In this document: piece by piece, positions 56,183 through 64,000 of the stretch
How positions within the stretch are numbered: the first letter of the stretch is position 1
How the letters are laid out: the number at the start of each line of letters is the position of its first letter
NCBI GenBank assembly: GCA_026399025.1
Contig: JAPLRU010000047.1
Span: 2,650 to 66,649, forward strand
Direction of reading: 5' to 3'
DNA length: 64,000 bases
DNA from: Methylobacter sp.
GTDB lineage: Bacteria > Pseudomonadota > Gammaproteobacteria > Methylococcales > Methylomonadaceae
Notes under the pieces: model-generated
Seen by the model: the letters and a program-made list of their open reading frames with translations, nothing else
Told to the model about the DNA's origin: nothing
Databases searched by the model: none
Position numbers and translations under genes: made by a program

Positions 56183-58054
56183 GTGTCTAATCTTTTTCGC
56201 AATTTTTTGAAGCGCTGGTTTAAGCCCGTCGCTCAAGGCGTCGGCATCAGCAAGACTATGCCTGGCACCCGGGAAACGGCCGGATTCACTTACGAGGTTG
56301 GTCATCTGGCTCACGCCATTCCTTACGACGAAAACCTGCTGGAACAAGCCCGTGTCCAATGGCAGTTTGGCGATTGGGAGAGTCTGGCAAAATTAGAACG
56401 CGACATTTTGCAACATCACCCTGACCGCGCCAAGCTTGCCTTACTGGCCGCTGCCGGGCATATTCAACAAGGCAATGCGCAGTCTGCCCGGCAATTCACC
56501 CAGCTGGCGCAAGAGTGGGGATGTAGTAAAAAGCTTATCAGTCAGATCTTGATTGCCGGAGTGCATAACAGTCTTGGCTGTGCCGCCGCCGTCAATAGGG
56601 ATGGTCAGCGCGCGCTCAGGCATTTCGAGTTCGCTCTTGATGCCGGAGCTCCGGCCGGCGAGATACGTCTGTTGACACAGGCCCGTCTGGGAGAGCAACT
56701 GGGCAGGCTCGGGTTATCGACGGGTTCGCTTCAACCGCCCTCGGGCCAACCAATAGATGTTGTTCCGCGAGTGTCTGCCTTCTCGCTCCCCCATCGTCAA
56801 CATGCATTCGCGGTTACTGCACTCGCTAAACAGGCTCTCGGCGATGCTTGGACGGCTAATACCGTCATTTCCGGCCGCCCGGGTATTCTCACCAGCGGCA
56901 ATTACCAATATACCGCTTTCTATGTTGACGAACATACCCTGCGGCTTGTGCAGCGCGATTTACTCGATGGCGACATTCGAAGCCACGACCTTCACGGCGA
57001 CTACAGCTTATGCGGCGCCTACAGCAGCAGTCTCGGTATCGACCGTAGCGGTCATTTACATATCTGTTACGGTCATTACGCAACGCAATTACGTTATCGT
57101 CGTGCTGTTATCCCCTATAACATTGGTCAATGGAGCGATGAGCTTCCAATGATTGATGGGGATAAAGAGTGGGAGGTATGTCCGTGCTTTATCCTCCCTC
57201 AGGCCAGCCATCCGCTGAGATTATTTTATTGCGGTGGCGATTACATTCGATTCAAGACTTACGACGAAGCCGACCAAACCTGGGGTAATCAGCAAGATTT
57301 CGTGTTCAGCGGTATTAAACAAAAAAACATGCCCGGCAACGCCTATGGCAACCCGCCCGTACCCGGTAGTGACGGTTCTTTACATAGAGTGTTCGTTTGG
57401 CGCACGCCTATACTCAGCGAAGAGGAGGGGATTAGCAATATTACTATCTGCTACGCACATTCTCTTGATAGCGGTTTAACTTGGGCTGTGGCATACAGTC
57501 GTCCATATCAATTACCCATTCCCCAGATGAAAGAGGTACCTTCTGTTTTGTCCTCTAGTGACCTCATTGATCAGGTCGATATGGCCCTGGATAGCTGTAA
57601 CCGACCGCATATCGTTTTTTATTCCGAGGATCTCAGCGGCATCCCGCAATACCAACATCTTTGGTTTGATGGTATAATTTGGCGGCATTACTGTATTTCT
57701 CAACGGAAAACCGCTTTCTTCTTGGACGGCAATACTTTGCAAGTTTCTCTTAGTCGTCCGCAAATTGTTCTTGATCGACAAGACAACGTTTACGTCATCT
57801 ATCGAGATGATCTCACGGATTACAGGTTGGCTGTAACCTATTTACCGGCACCTGATTACTTCTGCAATCCGACGCAAGTGTGCATCGTTTGGGAGGCCGA
57901 ATGCGGATTCGCTGAGCCTGTCATTGATCGCATCCGCTGGCAAAATGAAAATGTTCTGACTTTGTTGGTGCAAAATAATCCACAACCTGTTCACGAGCTG
58001 CAAAATGCGCTGCCGACTACGCCGGTTTGGTTGATCGATCTGCGTTTTTATTGA
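56183..58054 (+). CDS. TPR-like / BNR-repeat propeller protein
   Basis: The start is GTG 56183; no ATG lies before the conserved region. The 623-aa protein has no signal peptide. Residues about 45-190 form helical repeats similar to TPRs (AKLALLAAAGHIQQGNAQSARQ, GQRALRHFEFALDAGAP). The remainder resembles the BNR_4 family of beta-propellers: YTAFYVDEHTLRLVQRDLLDG, YSSSLGIDRSGHLHICYGHYA, LRYRRAV and DSCNRPHIVFYSEDLSG. BNR_4 proteins are often glycan-active or glycan-binding, but no catalytic residues can be named here. It lies 27 nt after the coiled-coil gene. A cytoplasmic role in glycan assembly or recognition is inferred. Confidence 0.78.
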   Translation: MSNLFRNFLKRWFKPVAQGVGISKTMPGTRETAGFTYEVGHLAHAIPYDENLLEQARVQWQFGDWESLAKLERDILQHHPDRAKLALLAAAGHIQQGNAQSARQFTQLAQEWGCSKKLISQILIAGVHNSLGCAAAVNRDGQRALRHFEFALDAGAPAGEIRLLTQARLGEQLGRLGLSTGSLQPPSGQPIDVVPRVSAFSLPHRQHAFAVTALAKQALGDAWTANTVISGRPGILTSGNYQYTAFYVDEHTLRLVQRDLLDGDIRSHDLHGDYSLCGAYSSSLGIDRSGHLHICYGHYATQLRYRRAVIPYNIGQWSDELPMIDGDKEWEVCPCFILPQASHPLRLFYCGGDYIRFKTYDEADQTWGNQQDFVFSGIKQKNMPGNAYGNPPVPGSDGSLHRVFVWRTPILSEEEGISNITICYAHSLDSGLTWAVAYSRPYQLPIPQMKEVPSVLSSSDLIDQVDMALDSCNRPHIVFYSEDLSGIPQYQHLWFDGIIWRHYCISQRKTAFFLDGNTLQVSLSRPQIVLDRQDNVYVIYRDDLTDYRLAVTYLPAPDYFCNPTQVCIVWEAECGFAEPVIDRIRWQNENVLTLLVQNNPQPVHELQNALPTTPVWLIDLRFY

Positions 58055-58102
58055 AAGGTAAGAAGTGTATTTTGTACCGCTTTAATTTTAAACATCACAA
58101 TT

Positions 58103-61100
58103 ATGACTGACAAACTCTTAGATATTCCCAAATCACGGAAGCAAAGCGTATCTTTCCTGACTCAGGGTAACCAAGCCTTGCGAGAAAAGCAGTTTGAAAC
58201 GGCAACCGGATTTTATTTACAAGCTATCCATACTGTTCCGGGTTTGTCTAAAATGATTGCGGCTAACCTAGCCGTTGCCCAACAGAAATATCGTGCTCAG
58301 CGTAAAAAAAGCTCGCGTCAACGTGTCGTTGTATGCGGATGGAATTTAGCCGGCAATGCCGCAGCTCGCGTTTACACTCTTGCCAAGCTCTATGAAACCT
58401 TTGCCGATGTTGAAATCATCGGCAGTTTTTTTCCTCAGTACGATACTCGGCTTTGGGAGCCTGTTCGCAGCAACACTATTCCGGTACATAGTTTTGTCGT
58501 GGAAGATGAAACCCGATTCCTGGAGCAAGCCTTTGAACTGGTGTCCGCCCACCCCTGCGACGTAGTACATCTATCTAAGCCACGCGCACCAAATATCATC
58601 TTCGGCATTCTGTACAAGGTGATGTGGAATGCGCAGGTACTGGTCGATATCGATGATGACGAGTTGAGGTTTGTTGATGCGGATAAGCCTATCAGTTTGG
58701 ACGACTATCTCAAGGTTCATGGCAGTGGGTTTATAGAAACGGCCCTAGACGGCAAGGATTGGACCCGTGTTGCAGTAGGCTTGGTGAAGACGTTTGACGG
58801 CATTACCGTGTCGAATCCGGCGCTGAAAAAGCGTTATGGGGGGGAGATCGTTCGGCATGCGCGCGACGAGAAACGTTATCGGCCCACTTTGGAGTTAAAG
58901 CGTAGAAGCCGCGAAAAGTTTGGTATCGGTCAGGATAAAAAAGTAGTACTGTTCTGTGGTAGCCCTCTGGAGCACAAAGGCCTGCTGGAAACGGCAGACG
59001 CGATTGCCGCGTTAAAACGTAATGATGTCGTGTTTGCCATCGTGGGGGATTTTCCTGATCCGGAGTTGAAAGCGACGTTACTGAAAAAGAAAGAGGTTAA
59101 TTATTGTTTTATCGCTAATCAGCCGTTTGATTCGATTGCCGACGTAGTGGCAATGGGGGACGTTTGTGTACTGTTACAAGCTCCGAATGCGATTGGGATA
59201 CCTGCGCGGTTGTCGGATGCGCTGGGGATGGGGCTGACAGTGCTGTCAGCCTTACCCAAAGGGGTTGTCGATGAATCAATCCAGCGGGCGCTGATTGAGG
59301 TTAATGCAAAATCCCTAGCCAAGGTATTGGTTGACACGCTAAAAAACGATAAACGTGCTCAGGCATTGAAAAAAGCAGCTACGGATGTCTTTGCCCGCAA
59401 TATGACTTTTACCGTTAATGCCGATAAATTACGTCAACTTTGCACCGCTCAGACCATACCGCCAGTGCGATCTTTAGAGGGGGGCATTCGGGTTTTACAA
59501 CTGCTTCCTCCGTCCGGGATAGTCAATACGCTTAATTTGATATTCAAATCAGGCTCGGATCATGCGCATGGGATTTCTGTTTTAAGCGAAAAAAAATATG
59601 CTGAGAGTAGATTGGCTGCCAATCTCAGAAAAACGCTCTCCGTACCCGCATATGACCGGCCAACTCAAAATAAAGTCTCAGGAGCATGGTCTGGTGCGGG
59701 CGAATCTAAGAATGGCGCGCCGCACCGGAAAGCCGGCTATTTCTCCATCGAGCTTGCGGGCGTTTTACTTGGCTTTATCGCCGAGCCAACGTCCATTCCG
59801 GATATCGATCCGGTTACAGCGGTATCAGGCATTCAATCTTTGCTCGCGTTTAGCAAACTGCACGCACTGAGTGCGGAAGATGTTATTAAATTGACGTCCA
59901 CTAAAGGTAATGTTGATTTTTCAGACAAGGGTCTTGCCTATGGTCCGGTAACGCGGAGCAACTTGGATAAAGCGGCTGTAATTATTGCGGATGCTTGGTT
60001 TGCCTCTGACTTTGAGCTTCGCTTCCGAATTGAGTCGGTATCTGATCAAGGTTTCCAAGCTTGGCCTCGCGTTATCCGTTGTTTTCAGTTTGATTTAAGC
60101 CGTGGAGAGTTGTGCCTCAGCACCGAAATATCGTTGCTCGGTGATGGTCCTGTATTCATCAACATTAAGTTGAACAACCCTTTTACGCCGTTGCTGTGCA
60201 CTGTAACCACGCTTGAAGGAACTTTATTGGATATGACGCTGTTGCCTTTCCCGTCGCTATGTCGCGGCGGCGCTCATTATGGCGAATTGTCTACGGTGGG
60301 CGATTGGTCCGGCTACATGGTGAATCTAAAAAGTGTTTCAAACAGTCTGGTTGAAGAGTATATAGGATGGTTCGGCGCACCGGAAAATTTCGCTGTCGCT
60401 CGTCTTGCAATCGATCTGAAAGGAGCGACGGGAGCGGAGAAAATTTTCGCCGCTCCGTTCAAAGAGTGGTTAAACCGGGTAATGCATATCCGCGCCGTCC
60501 CTGTGGACGAGCAGTTAATGAGCCAGGGTGCAAAGGTGGAGCGCTATCTTGAAAGCGCCCTAAGCGAGTCTTATTTGCCGGCAGATGAAGACGCAAGTCA
60601 ACGCACTCAGGTTCGTGAGTCCTGCGGTTCATTGATTTTGATTTTGCCCGCAGACGCGCTCCCCACCCTCAGTGCGCTGGTTTCAAGACGGTTACGCATG
60701 CCTGAAAATTCGGTCGCGGCTGTAGGTTCATACGTTCAGGCGCACCCGGTAACATGCAAACCGCGATCAGTGGTGTCCTTCCCACCTATGGGCGATTGGC
60801 TGTTGACGCTTCAGCCGAGAGACGAGCCGGTTTGTTATCCGGTTCTGCGTCGGCTCTCGGAGGAGGCAAGAGTATCTGTTGGAGCCACCGATGGAACCGT
60901 CCAACTTCCTTTAGCCTTACGCTATCAGGATGCACAGAATGAAAGACAAGCAAGGCTTTTAGCACCGTTGGCTCCTGATCATCCCGGTTCAGGCCTGCAC
61001 CGAACTTTGACCGATGATGAACGGCAAGCCGCCGCAATTTCTATTCTGGTCTGTATGCAGTCGGGTTTTGATGCTATCGCGGCTTTTTTGGAATCAGTAT

Positions 61101-61828
61101 CAGAACAAACGCTTGCGGTAGCGATTGATGTGGTTGTTATCATTGAAAGCGCCTTCGCAGCGCATCGTCCGTCTCTTACTAAGCTGCTGTCTCGATTATT
61201 TCCGGAACGATACACTATTATCGAAGTCAAGGGAGCTAACTACAGCGCCCACCTGAACCTTGCAGCACGCAAAGCGAAGGGTCGCTATTTTCTGGTCGCC
61301 AACGATACAGTTTTGTTACATAACTCGCGTACGCTTGAGATGCTTTATTTGATGTCGCTCGAAAGCCAAGTGGCGACGGCAAGCTGTGTCATGTTACGCG
61401 AAAGCGCGTGGAAAAAAGGCACAGAGGTTCGCTTTCACTCCGGGGGGATTTATCCAAGCCAGTTGTCTTTTCAAAGTATGCCGACTCTGGTTTTTAAAGA
61501 GCCGTATACGCTGACGGCTTTTCCCAATGCAACCTATCCCGTATCGGGAAATTCATTCCGTTTCATATTGGTGAATGCGGCGGTGTGGTCGAAACTTGAC
61601 GGATTGGATTCGGCAAACTTCCCTAACTACCGCTATGACCTCGATTTTTGCTTGCGCGCGCTCAAAGCCGGCTTTATACATCTTTGCACGTCGGCTATTA
61701 CCGCTTCCGATTTGAGCGATGGATCGGCGGAAGAACATACCGATATGCATGCACTTAATTTTATGAGGCATCAGCGTTGGCAGGATATCTTCTCCTCGGT
61801 GACAGTGTTTAGAGAACTCGACTTATGA
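58103..61828 (+). CDS. Bifunctional glycosyltransferase (GT4-like and GT2-like domains)
   Basis: The 1241-aa protein starts with a helical TPR-like segment (about 15-70). A GT4-like (GT-B) transferase follows, about 75-450: RVVVCGWNLAGNAAARVYTL, then KVVLFCGSPLEHKGLLETAD and VCVLLQAPNAIGIPARLSDALGMGL. The middle (about 480-850) is an unrecognised domain, with a segment WFASDFELRFRIESVSDQGF and FPSLCRGGAHYGELSTVGDW. The last 280 residues are GT2-like (GT-A): ISILVCMQSGFDAIAAFLES, LNLAARKAKGRYFLVANDTV and YRYDLDFCLRALKAG. The DxD-like motif appears as ANDT. It probably adds two kinds of sugar to a surface glycan. Its stop overlaps the next ATG (61825-61828). Confidence 0.85.
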   Translation: MTDKLLDIPKSRKQSVSFLTQGNQALREKQFETATGFYLQAIHTVPGLSKMIAANLAVAQQKYRAQRKKSSRQRVVVCGWNLAGNAAARVYTLAKLYETFADVEIIGSFFPQYDTRLWEPVRSNTIPVHSFVVEDETRFLEQAFELVSAHPCDVVHLSKPRAPNIIFGILYKVMWNAQVLVDIDDDELRFVDADKPISLDDYLKVHGSGFIETALDGKDWTRVAVGLVKTFDGITVSNPALKKRYGGEIVRHARDEKRYRPTLELKRRSREKFGIGQDKKVVLFCGSPLEHKGLLETADAIAALKRNDVVFAIVGDFPDPELKATLLKKKEVNYCFIANQPFDSIADVVAMGDVCVLLQAPNAIGIPARLSDALGMGLTVLSALPKGVVDESIQRALIEVNAKSLAKVLVDTLKNDKRAQALKKAATDVFARNMTFTVNADKLRQLCTAQTIPPVRSLEGGIRVLQLLPPSGIVNTLNLIFKSGSDHAHGISVLSEKKYAESRLAANLRKTLSVPAYDRPTQNKVSGAWSGAGESKNGAPHRKAGYFSIELAGVLLGFIAEPTSIPDIDPVTAVSGIQSLLAFSKLHALSAEDVIKLTSTKGNVDFSDKGLAYGPVTRSNLDKAAVIIADAWFASDFELRFRIESVSDQGFQAWPRVIRCFQFDLSRGELCLSTEISLLGDGPVFINIKLNNPFTPLLCTVTTLEGTLLDMTLLPFPSLCRGGAHYGELSTVGDWSGYMVNLKSVSNSLVEEYIGWFGAPENFAVARLAIDLKGATGAEKIFAAPFKEWLNRVMHIRAVPVDEQLMSQGAKVERYLESALSESYLPADEDASQRTQVRESCGSLILILPADALPTLSALVSRRLRMPENSVAAVGSYVQAHPVTCKPRSVVSFPPMGDWLLTLQPRDEPVCYPVLRRLSEEARVSVGATDGTVQLPLALRYQDAQNERQARLLAPLAPDHPGSGLHRTLTDDERQAAAISILVCMQSGFDAIAAFLESVSEQTLAVAIDVVVIIESAFAAHRPSLTKLLSRLFPERYTIIEVKGANYSAHLNLAARKAKGRYFLVANDTVLLHNSRTLEMLYLMSLESQVATASCVMLRESAWKKGTEVRFHSGGIYPSQLSFQSMPTLVFKEPYTLTAFPNATYPVSGNSFRFILVNAAVWSKLDGLDSANFPNYRYDLDFCLRALKAGFIHLCTSAITASDLSDGSAEEHTDMHALNFMRHQRWQDIFSSVTVFRELDL

Positions 61829-63363
61829 AAATTTGCGTCATAGCTCCGACTCAGGAATATCTTAATTTAGCGGGAGTACGTATCCGCTATCTGCGGATCG
61901 AAGAACATCTTCGCGCCCAGGGACACCAGCTCAGCATTGAGGTTATCGAAACATTTCGAGCGTTGCCCCATTTTAAGCATGATGTCTATCTGTTCAGCAA
62001 ATGTTATGACGCACGAAGCTTTCTCATTGCAAGGCTGTTATCGAAAACAGGCAAGCTGGTTGGAATCGATTTTTTTGACGATTATTTCAGTCAAAAAAAT
62101 AATAGTAATTTTGTTTGTCATCGTGAATGGATTCGGACGATGGCCGAGTTCGTAGATTTCTTTCTCTGCTCCACACTGAGAATGCAGGAGGTTATTTCAG
62201 CTTACATGCCCGATATCCCCAGCCATATTTTAAATGACCCTTTTGATAATATTGATCTTGATAAAATAGCCGCAACCAGCGCACGCAATCTGGAACGGAC
62301 TCTATCTACCGGTCAACTAGAGGTTGCTTGGTTCGGTGTAGGCGACAACCCTCATTTTGCAGTCGGCCTGCGCGATCTTTTTGCCTTTCGTTCGGATTTG
62401 CATGATCTTGGCCGTAGCGGATTTACAGTGAGGTTAAGCATTTTGACCAACAGGCGGGCGCTTACCGCAGAAGGTCTGGAAATGATCCGTAGGCTACCGG
62501 TAGCTTATAGCCTTGACGAATGGTCTGTGGACAAAGAGGCCGCATTGCTGGCTAACAGTTTGGTTGCGTTCATTCCGGTGAACTCACAGCCTTTCAGTAT
62601 CGTTAAATCCCTAAATAGAGCGATATCGGCACTCACAAACGGAGCCCAGGTTCTCTCTAGCGGCTACCCTTTATATGAACAGTTTGGTTCTTTTATCTAT
62701 AGAGACGCTCATATATTGCTTGCCGACATAGTACGTAAGCAGTTAGCTGTGCGCAAACAGACCCTGCCTGATTTGCAACGTCTTTTCGACGAATGTGCCG
62801 ATCCTGTCCGTGAAGCGGAAAAGTTAGCAGTGTTCCTGGCTAAACAATTAAAGCAGAATAGGCTCGCGATTCAATCTAAAACAGTGCCTGAAGCATCACT
62901 CGGTTTAATTCATGGTGCGCGTAGTCCGGGGGAATGCCACAAATTCGCGCAGCGATTTCGCTATCTTTCAATCTCCAGTCCATTCGGCACCGATGGGCCC
63001 AACTACGACGTGCGCTTTGTTTTTGTGACCGATAACCAAACGCTGGAAGTACAGCTTGACGAACGGGCGTGGTCAAAATTAAAGCCCGGCTTTGAGCACT
63101 TGCTGGAGCCGAAAGCGTCCAGGACAGGTCGAGCGGTAAAGAGTCTAAATCTTTCGGCTCTTTTTCCCGATGAATCGGATCTAATTGCCAAAGTTTTTAA
63201 GAGTAATCATATTGCTCTAAAGCTGACTAGGTATGGCGCAGTAATGAGTGCCGTCCGGCAAGTAATAATATCGATTTTTCCAGGTATCGAGCTTTATTTA
63301 TCAGAAACCGAAGCGCCCTATTGGCTTGGTTTTTCGATGAATAAACCATTAAATTTCGACTGA
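61825..63363 (+). CDS. GT4-like glycosyltransferase with C-terminal extension
   Basis: The 512-aa protein begins with a GT-B Rossmann fold: MKICVIAPTQEYLNLAGVRI, VGIDFFDDYFSQK, and a second half with LEVAWFGVGDNPHFAVGLRD, VAFIPVNSQPFSIVKSLNRA and TNGAQVLSSGYPLYEQFG, all in the style of GT4 transferases. The C-terminal 150 residues (SSPFGTDGPNYDVRFVFVT, LNLSALFPDESDL) are a separate beta-rich domain that I do not recognise. The ATG overlaps the stop of the bifunctional transferase. It is in the same operon. Substrate and linkage cannot be read from the sequence. Confidence 0.8.
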   Translation: MKICVIAPTQEYLNLAGVRIRYLRIEEHLRAQGHQLSIEVIETFRALPHFKHDVYLFSKCYDARSFLIARLLSKTGKLVGIDFFDDYFSQKNNSNFVCHREWIRTMAEFVDFFLCSTLRMQEVISAYMPDIPSHILNDPFDNIDLDKIAATSARNLERTLSTGQLEVAWFGVGDNPHFAVGLRDLFAFRSDLHDLGRSGFTVRLSILTNRRALTAEGLEMIRRLPVAYSLDEWSVDKEAALLANSLVAFIPVNSQPFSIVKSLNRAISALTNGAQVLSSGYPLYEQFGSFIYRDAHILLADIVRKQLAVRKQTLPDLQRLFDECADPVREAEKLAVFLAKQLKQNRLAIQSKTVPEASLGLIHGARSPGECHKFAQRFRYLSISSPFGTDGPNYDVRFVFVTDNQTLEVQLDERAWSKLKPGFEHLLEPKASRTGRAVKSLNLSALFPDESDLIAKVFKSNHIALKLTRYGAVMSAVRQVIISIFPGIELYLSETEAPYWLGFSMNKPLNFD

Positions 63364-63377
63364 TTTGGATTTCGTTG

Positions 63378-64000
63378 ATGCTCGTCAAACATATCGTTTT
63401 TCTGATTAATTTACTGCAAGATATCAACATCGTTAGGCCGCTGGCTTATCTTGCCGCGCGCGAGTTGGATGCGTCGATTTTATTTATGCTCTCGGACAAA
63501 TTCATCGAGCGTGACAAGCAAGGTATTTGGCAGCTTGAACTTAAAGAAATTTGTCGGGAAACAAATAGCACCAGTTATATTTACGACTCTGAGTACTCGG
63601 CCTTTGATCTGCTGTTAAATAAGCGCGGCATTATTATTGCGGCGAGTGAGTCCAATCTTTCGGCTCACGCCCATACGCATAATATATTTCGAATTGCCCC
63701 GGCCTCATTCCTTAAGATTACTCTACAACACGGTTATGAATGCGTAGGGTTCTTTCAGAACAGGGAGCATTACAAGGCGCATGGGCGCAATATTACTTTT
63801 GCCGCCGATTTTGTTTGCGGTTGGCGCGATGTCAGTGCGATGCAATCCTTAGCGGCATCGGAACGATCAAAATATTACTGGACCGGGCCGACGTCTTTAT
63901 TATCAACATTTTACCCGACTAACACGGCATCGAATCAGACGGACCATGACTATGGCGGATTGGTCTGCGAAAATTTACATTCTGTACGAATGAATGTGAA
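63378..64000 (+). CDS. Truncated glycan-locus gene of unknown type, runs off the right edge
   Basis: A frame opens at ATG 63378, 14 nt after the preceding stop, and stays open to the last base, so its end is outside the window. The first 207 residues read MLVKHIVFLINLLQDINIVR, then LTKLIT-free sequence with FLKITLQHGYECVGFFQNRE and DFVCGWRDVSAM. The LQHGYECVGF segment, with HG before an aromatic region, resembles GT-B-like or CDP-glycerol-type polymerase families that act on surface polymers, but this is too little to name. No signal peptide is seen. It appears to continue the glycan operon. Confidence 0.75.
   Translation, partial: MLVKHIVFLINLLQDINIVRPLAYLAARELDASILFMLSDKFIERDKQGIWQLELKEICRETNSTSYIYDSEYSAFDLLLNKRGIIIAASESNLSAHAHTHNIFRIAPASFLKITLQHGYECVGFFQNREHYKAHGRNITFAADFVCGWRDVSAMQSLAASERSKYYWTGPTSLLSTFYPTNTASNQTDHDYGGLVCENLHSVRMNV

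Overview
The window looks like chromosomal DNA from a gammaproteobacterium of medium GC. The two DUF29 proteins, a decayed Rpn-type nuclease/transposase remnant and the 'CACGAAG' palindromes recall Methylococcales such as Methylobacter; that placement is inference from general familiarity, not from a search. No rRNA, tRNA, CRISPR array, intact insertion sequence or integrase was seen. About 90% of the window is coding, and most genes are for sensing, chemotaxis and surface glycans.

Layout. 1-1979: the end of a DUF29 gene and an orphan NodT-type outer membrane efflux lipoprotein. 2545-17492: a phosphorelay island. A helix-turn-helix/receiver protein overlaps a giant receiver-PAS-GAF-(dead kinase)-receiver-HPt-receiver-EAL protein. 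Next comes a THI5-type sensor hybrid kinase, then an operon of an outer membrane barrel, a short PstS-like periplasmic protein and two more hybrid kinases of the same family. The kinases end in a receiver and have no output domain. The EAL protein has HPt, receivers and a c-di-GMP phosphodiesterase but no working kinase, so the parts may form one relay. 17688-31682: an Aer-like receptor, a coiled-coil protein, a large secreted delta-60/RTX protein, a second barrel plus PstS-like pair, a SCO-type copper protein, a second Aer-like receptor (minus strand) and a rhodanese lipoprotein.

31873-51165: the chemotaxis core. A minus-strand operon reads cheR-cheD-cheB, then a small degenerate receptor signalling protein and a diiron ODP-type metallo-beta-lactamase protein whose genes overlap by 4 nt. 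The divergent plus-strand operon reads receptor-like protein (with CheZ-like motifs), cheY, STAS, cheA and a DUF29 gene, followed by three receptors, cheW and a third Aer-like receptor. Three receptors end in a CheR/CheB-tether-like pentapeptide and three do not.

51180-64000: after the Rpn remnant lies a compact plus-strand locus for a surface glycan. It encodes a sulfotransferase-like/coiled-coil protein, an FkbM-like methyltransferase with a long repeated coiled coil, a TPR/BNR-propeller protein, a two-catalytic-domain glycosyltransferase, another glycosyltransferase, and a truncated gene that runs off the edge. Several junctions are 4-nt overlaps.

The most interesting candidates are the split ODP/receptor pair, the receptor-like protein with CheZ-like DxxxQ and C-terminal motifs next to cheY, the kinase-dead HPt-EAL hub beside output-less kinases, a 17-codon in-frame hairpin insertion in a DUF29 gene, a cheR gene that seems to lack a standard start codon, and a coiled-coil methyltransferase resembling a chain-length ruler.
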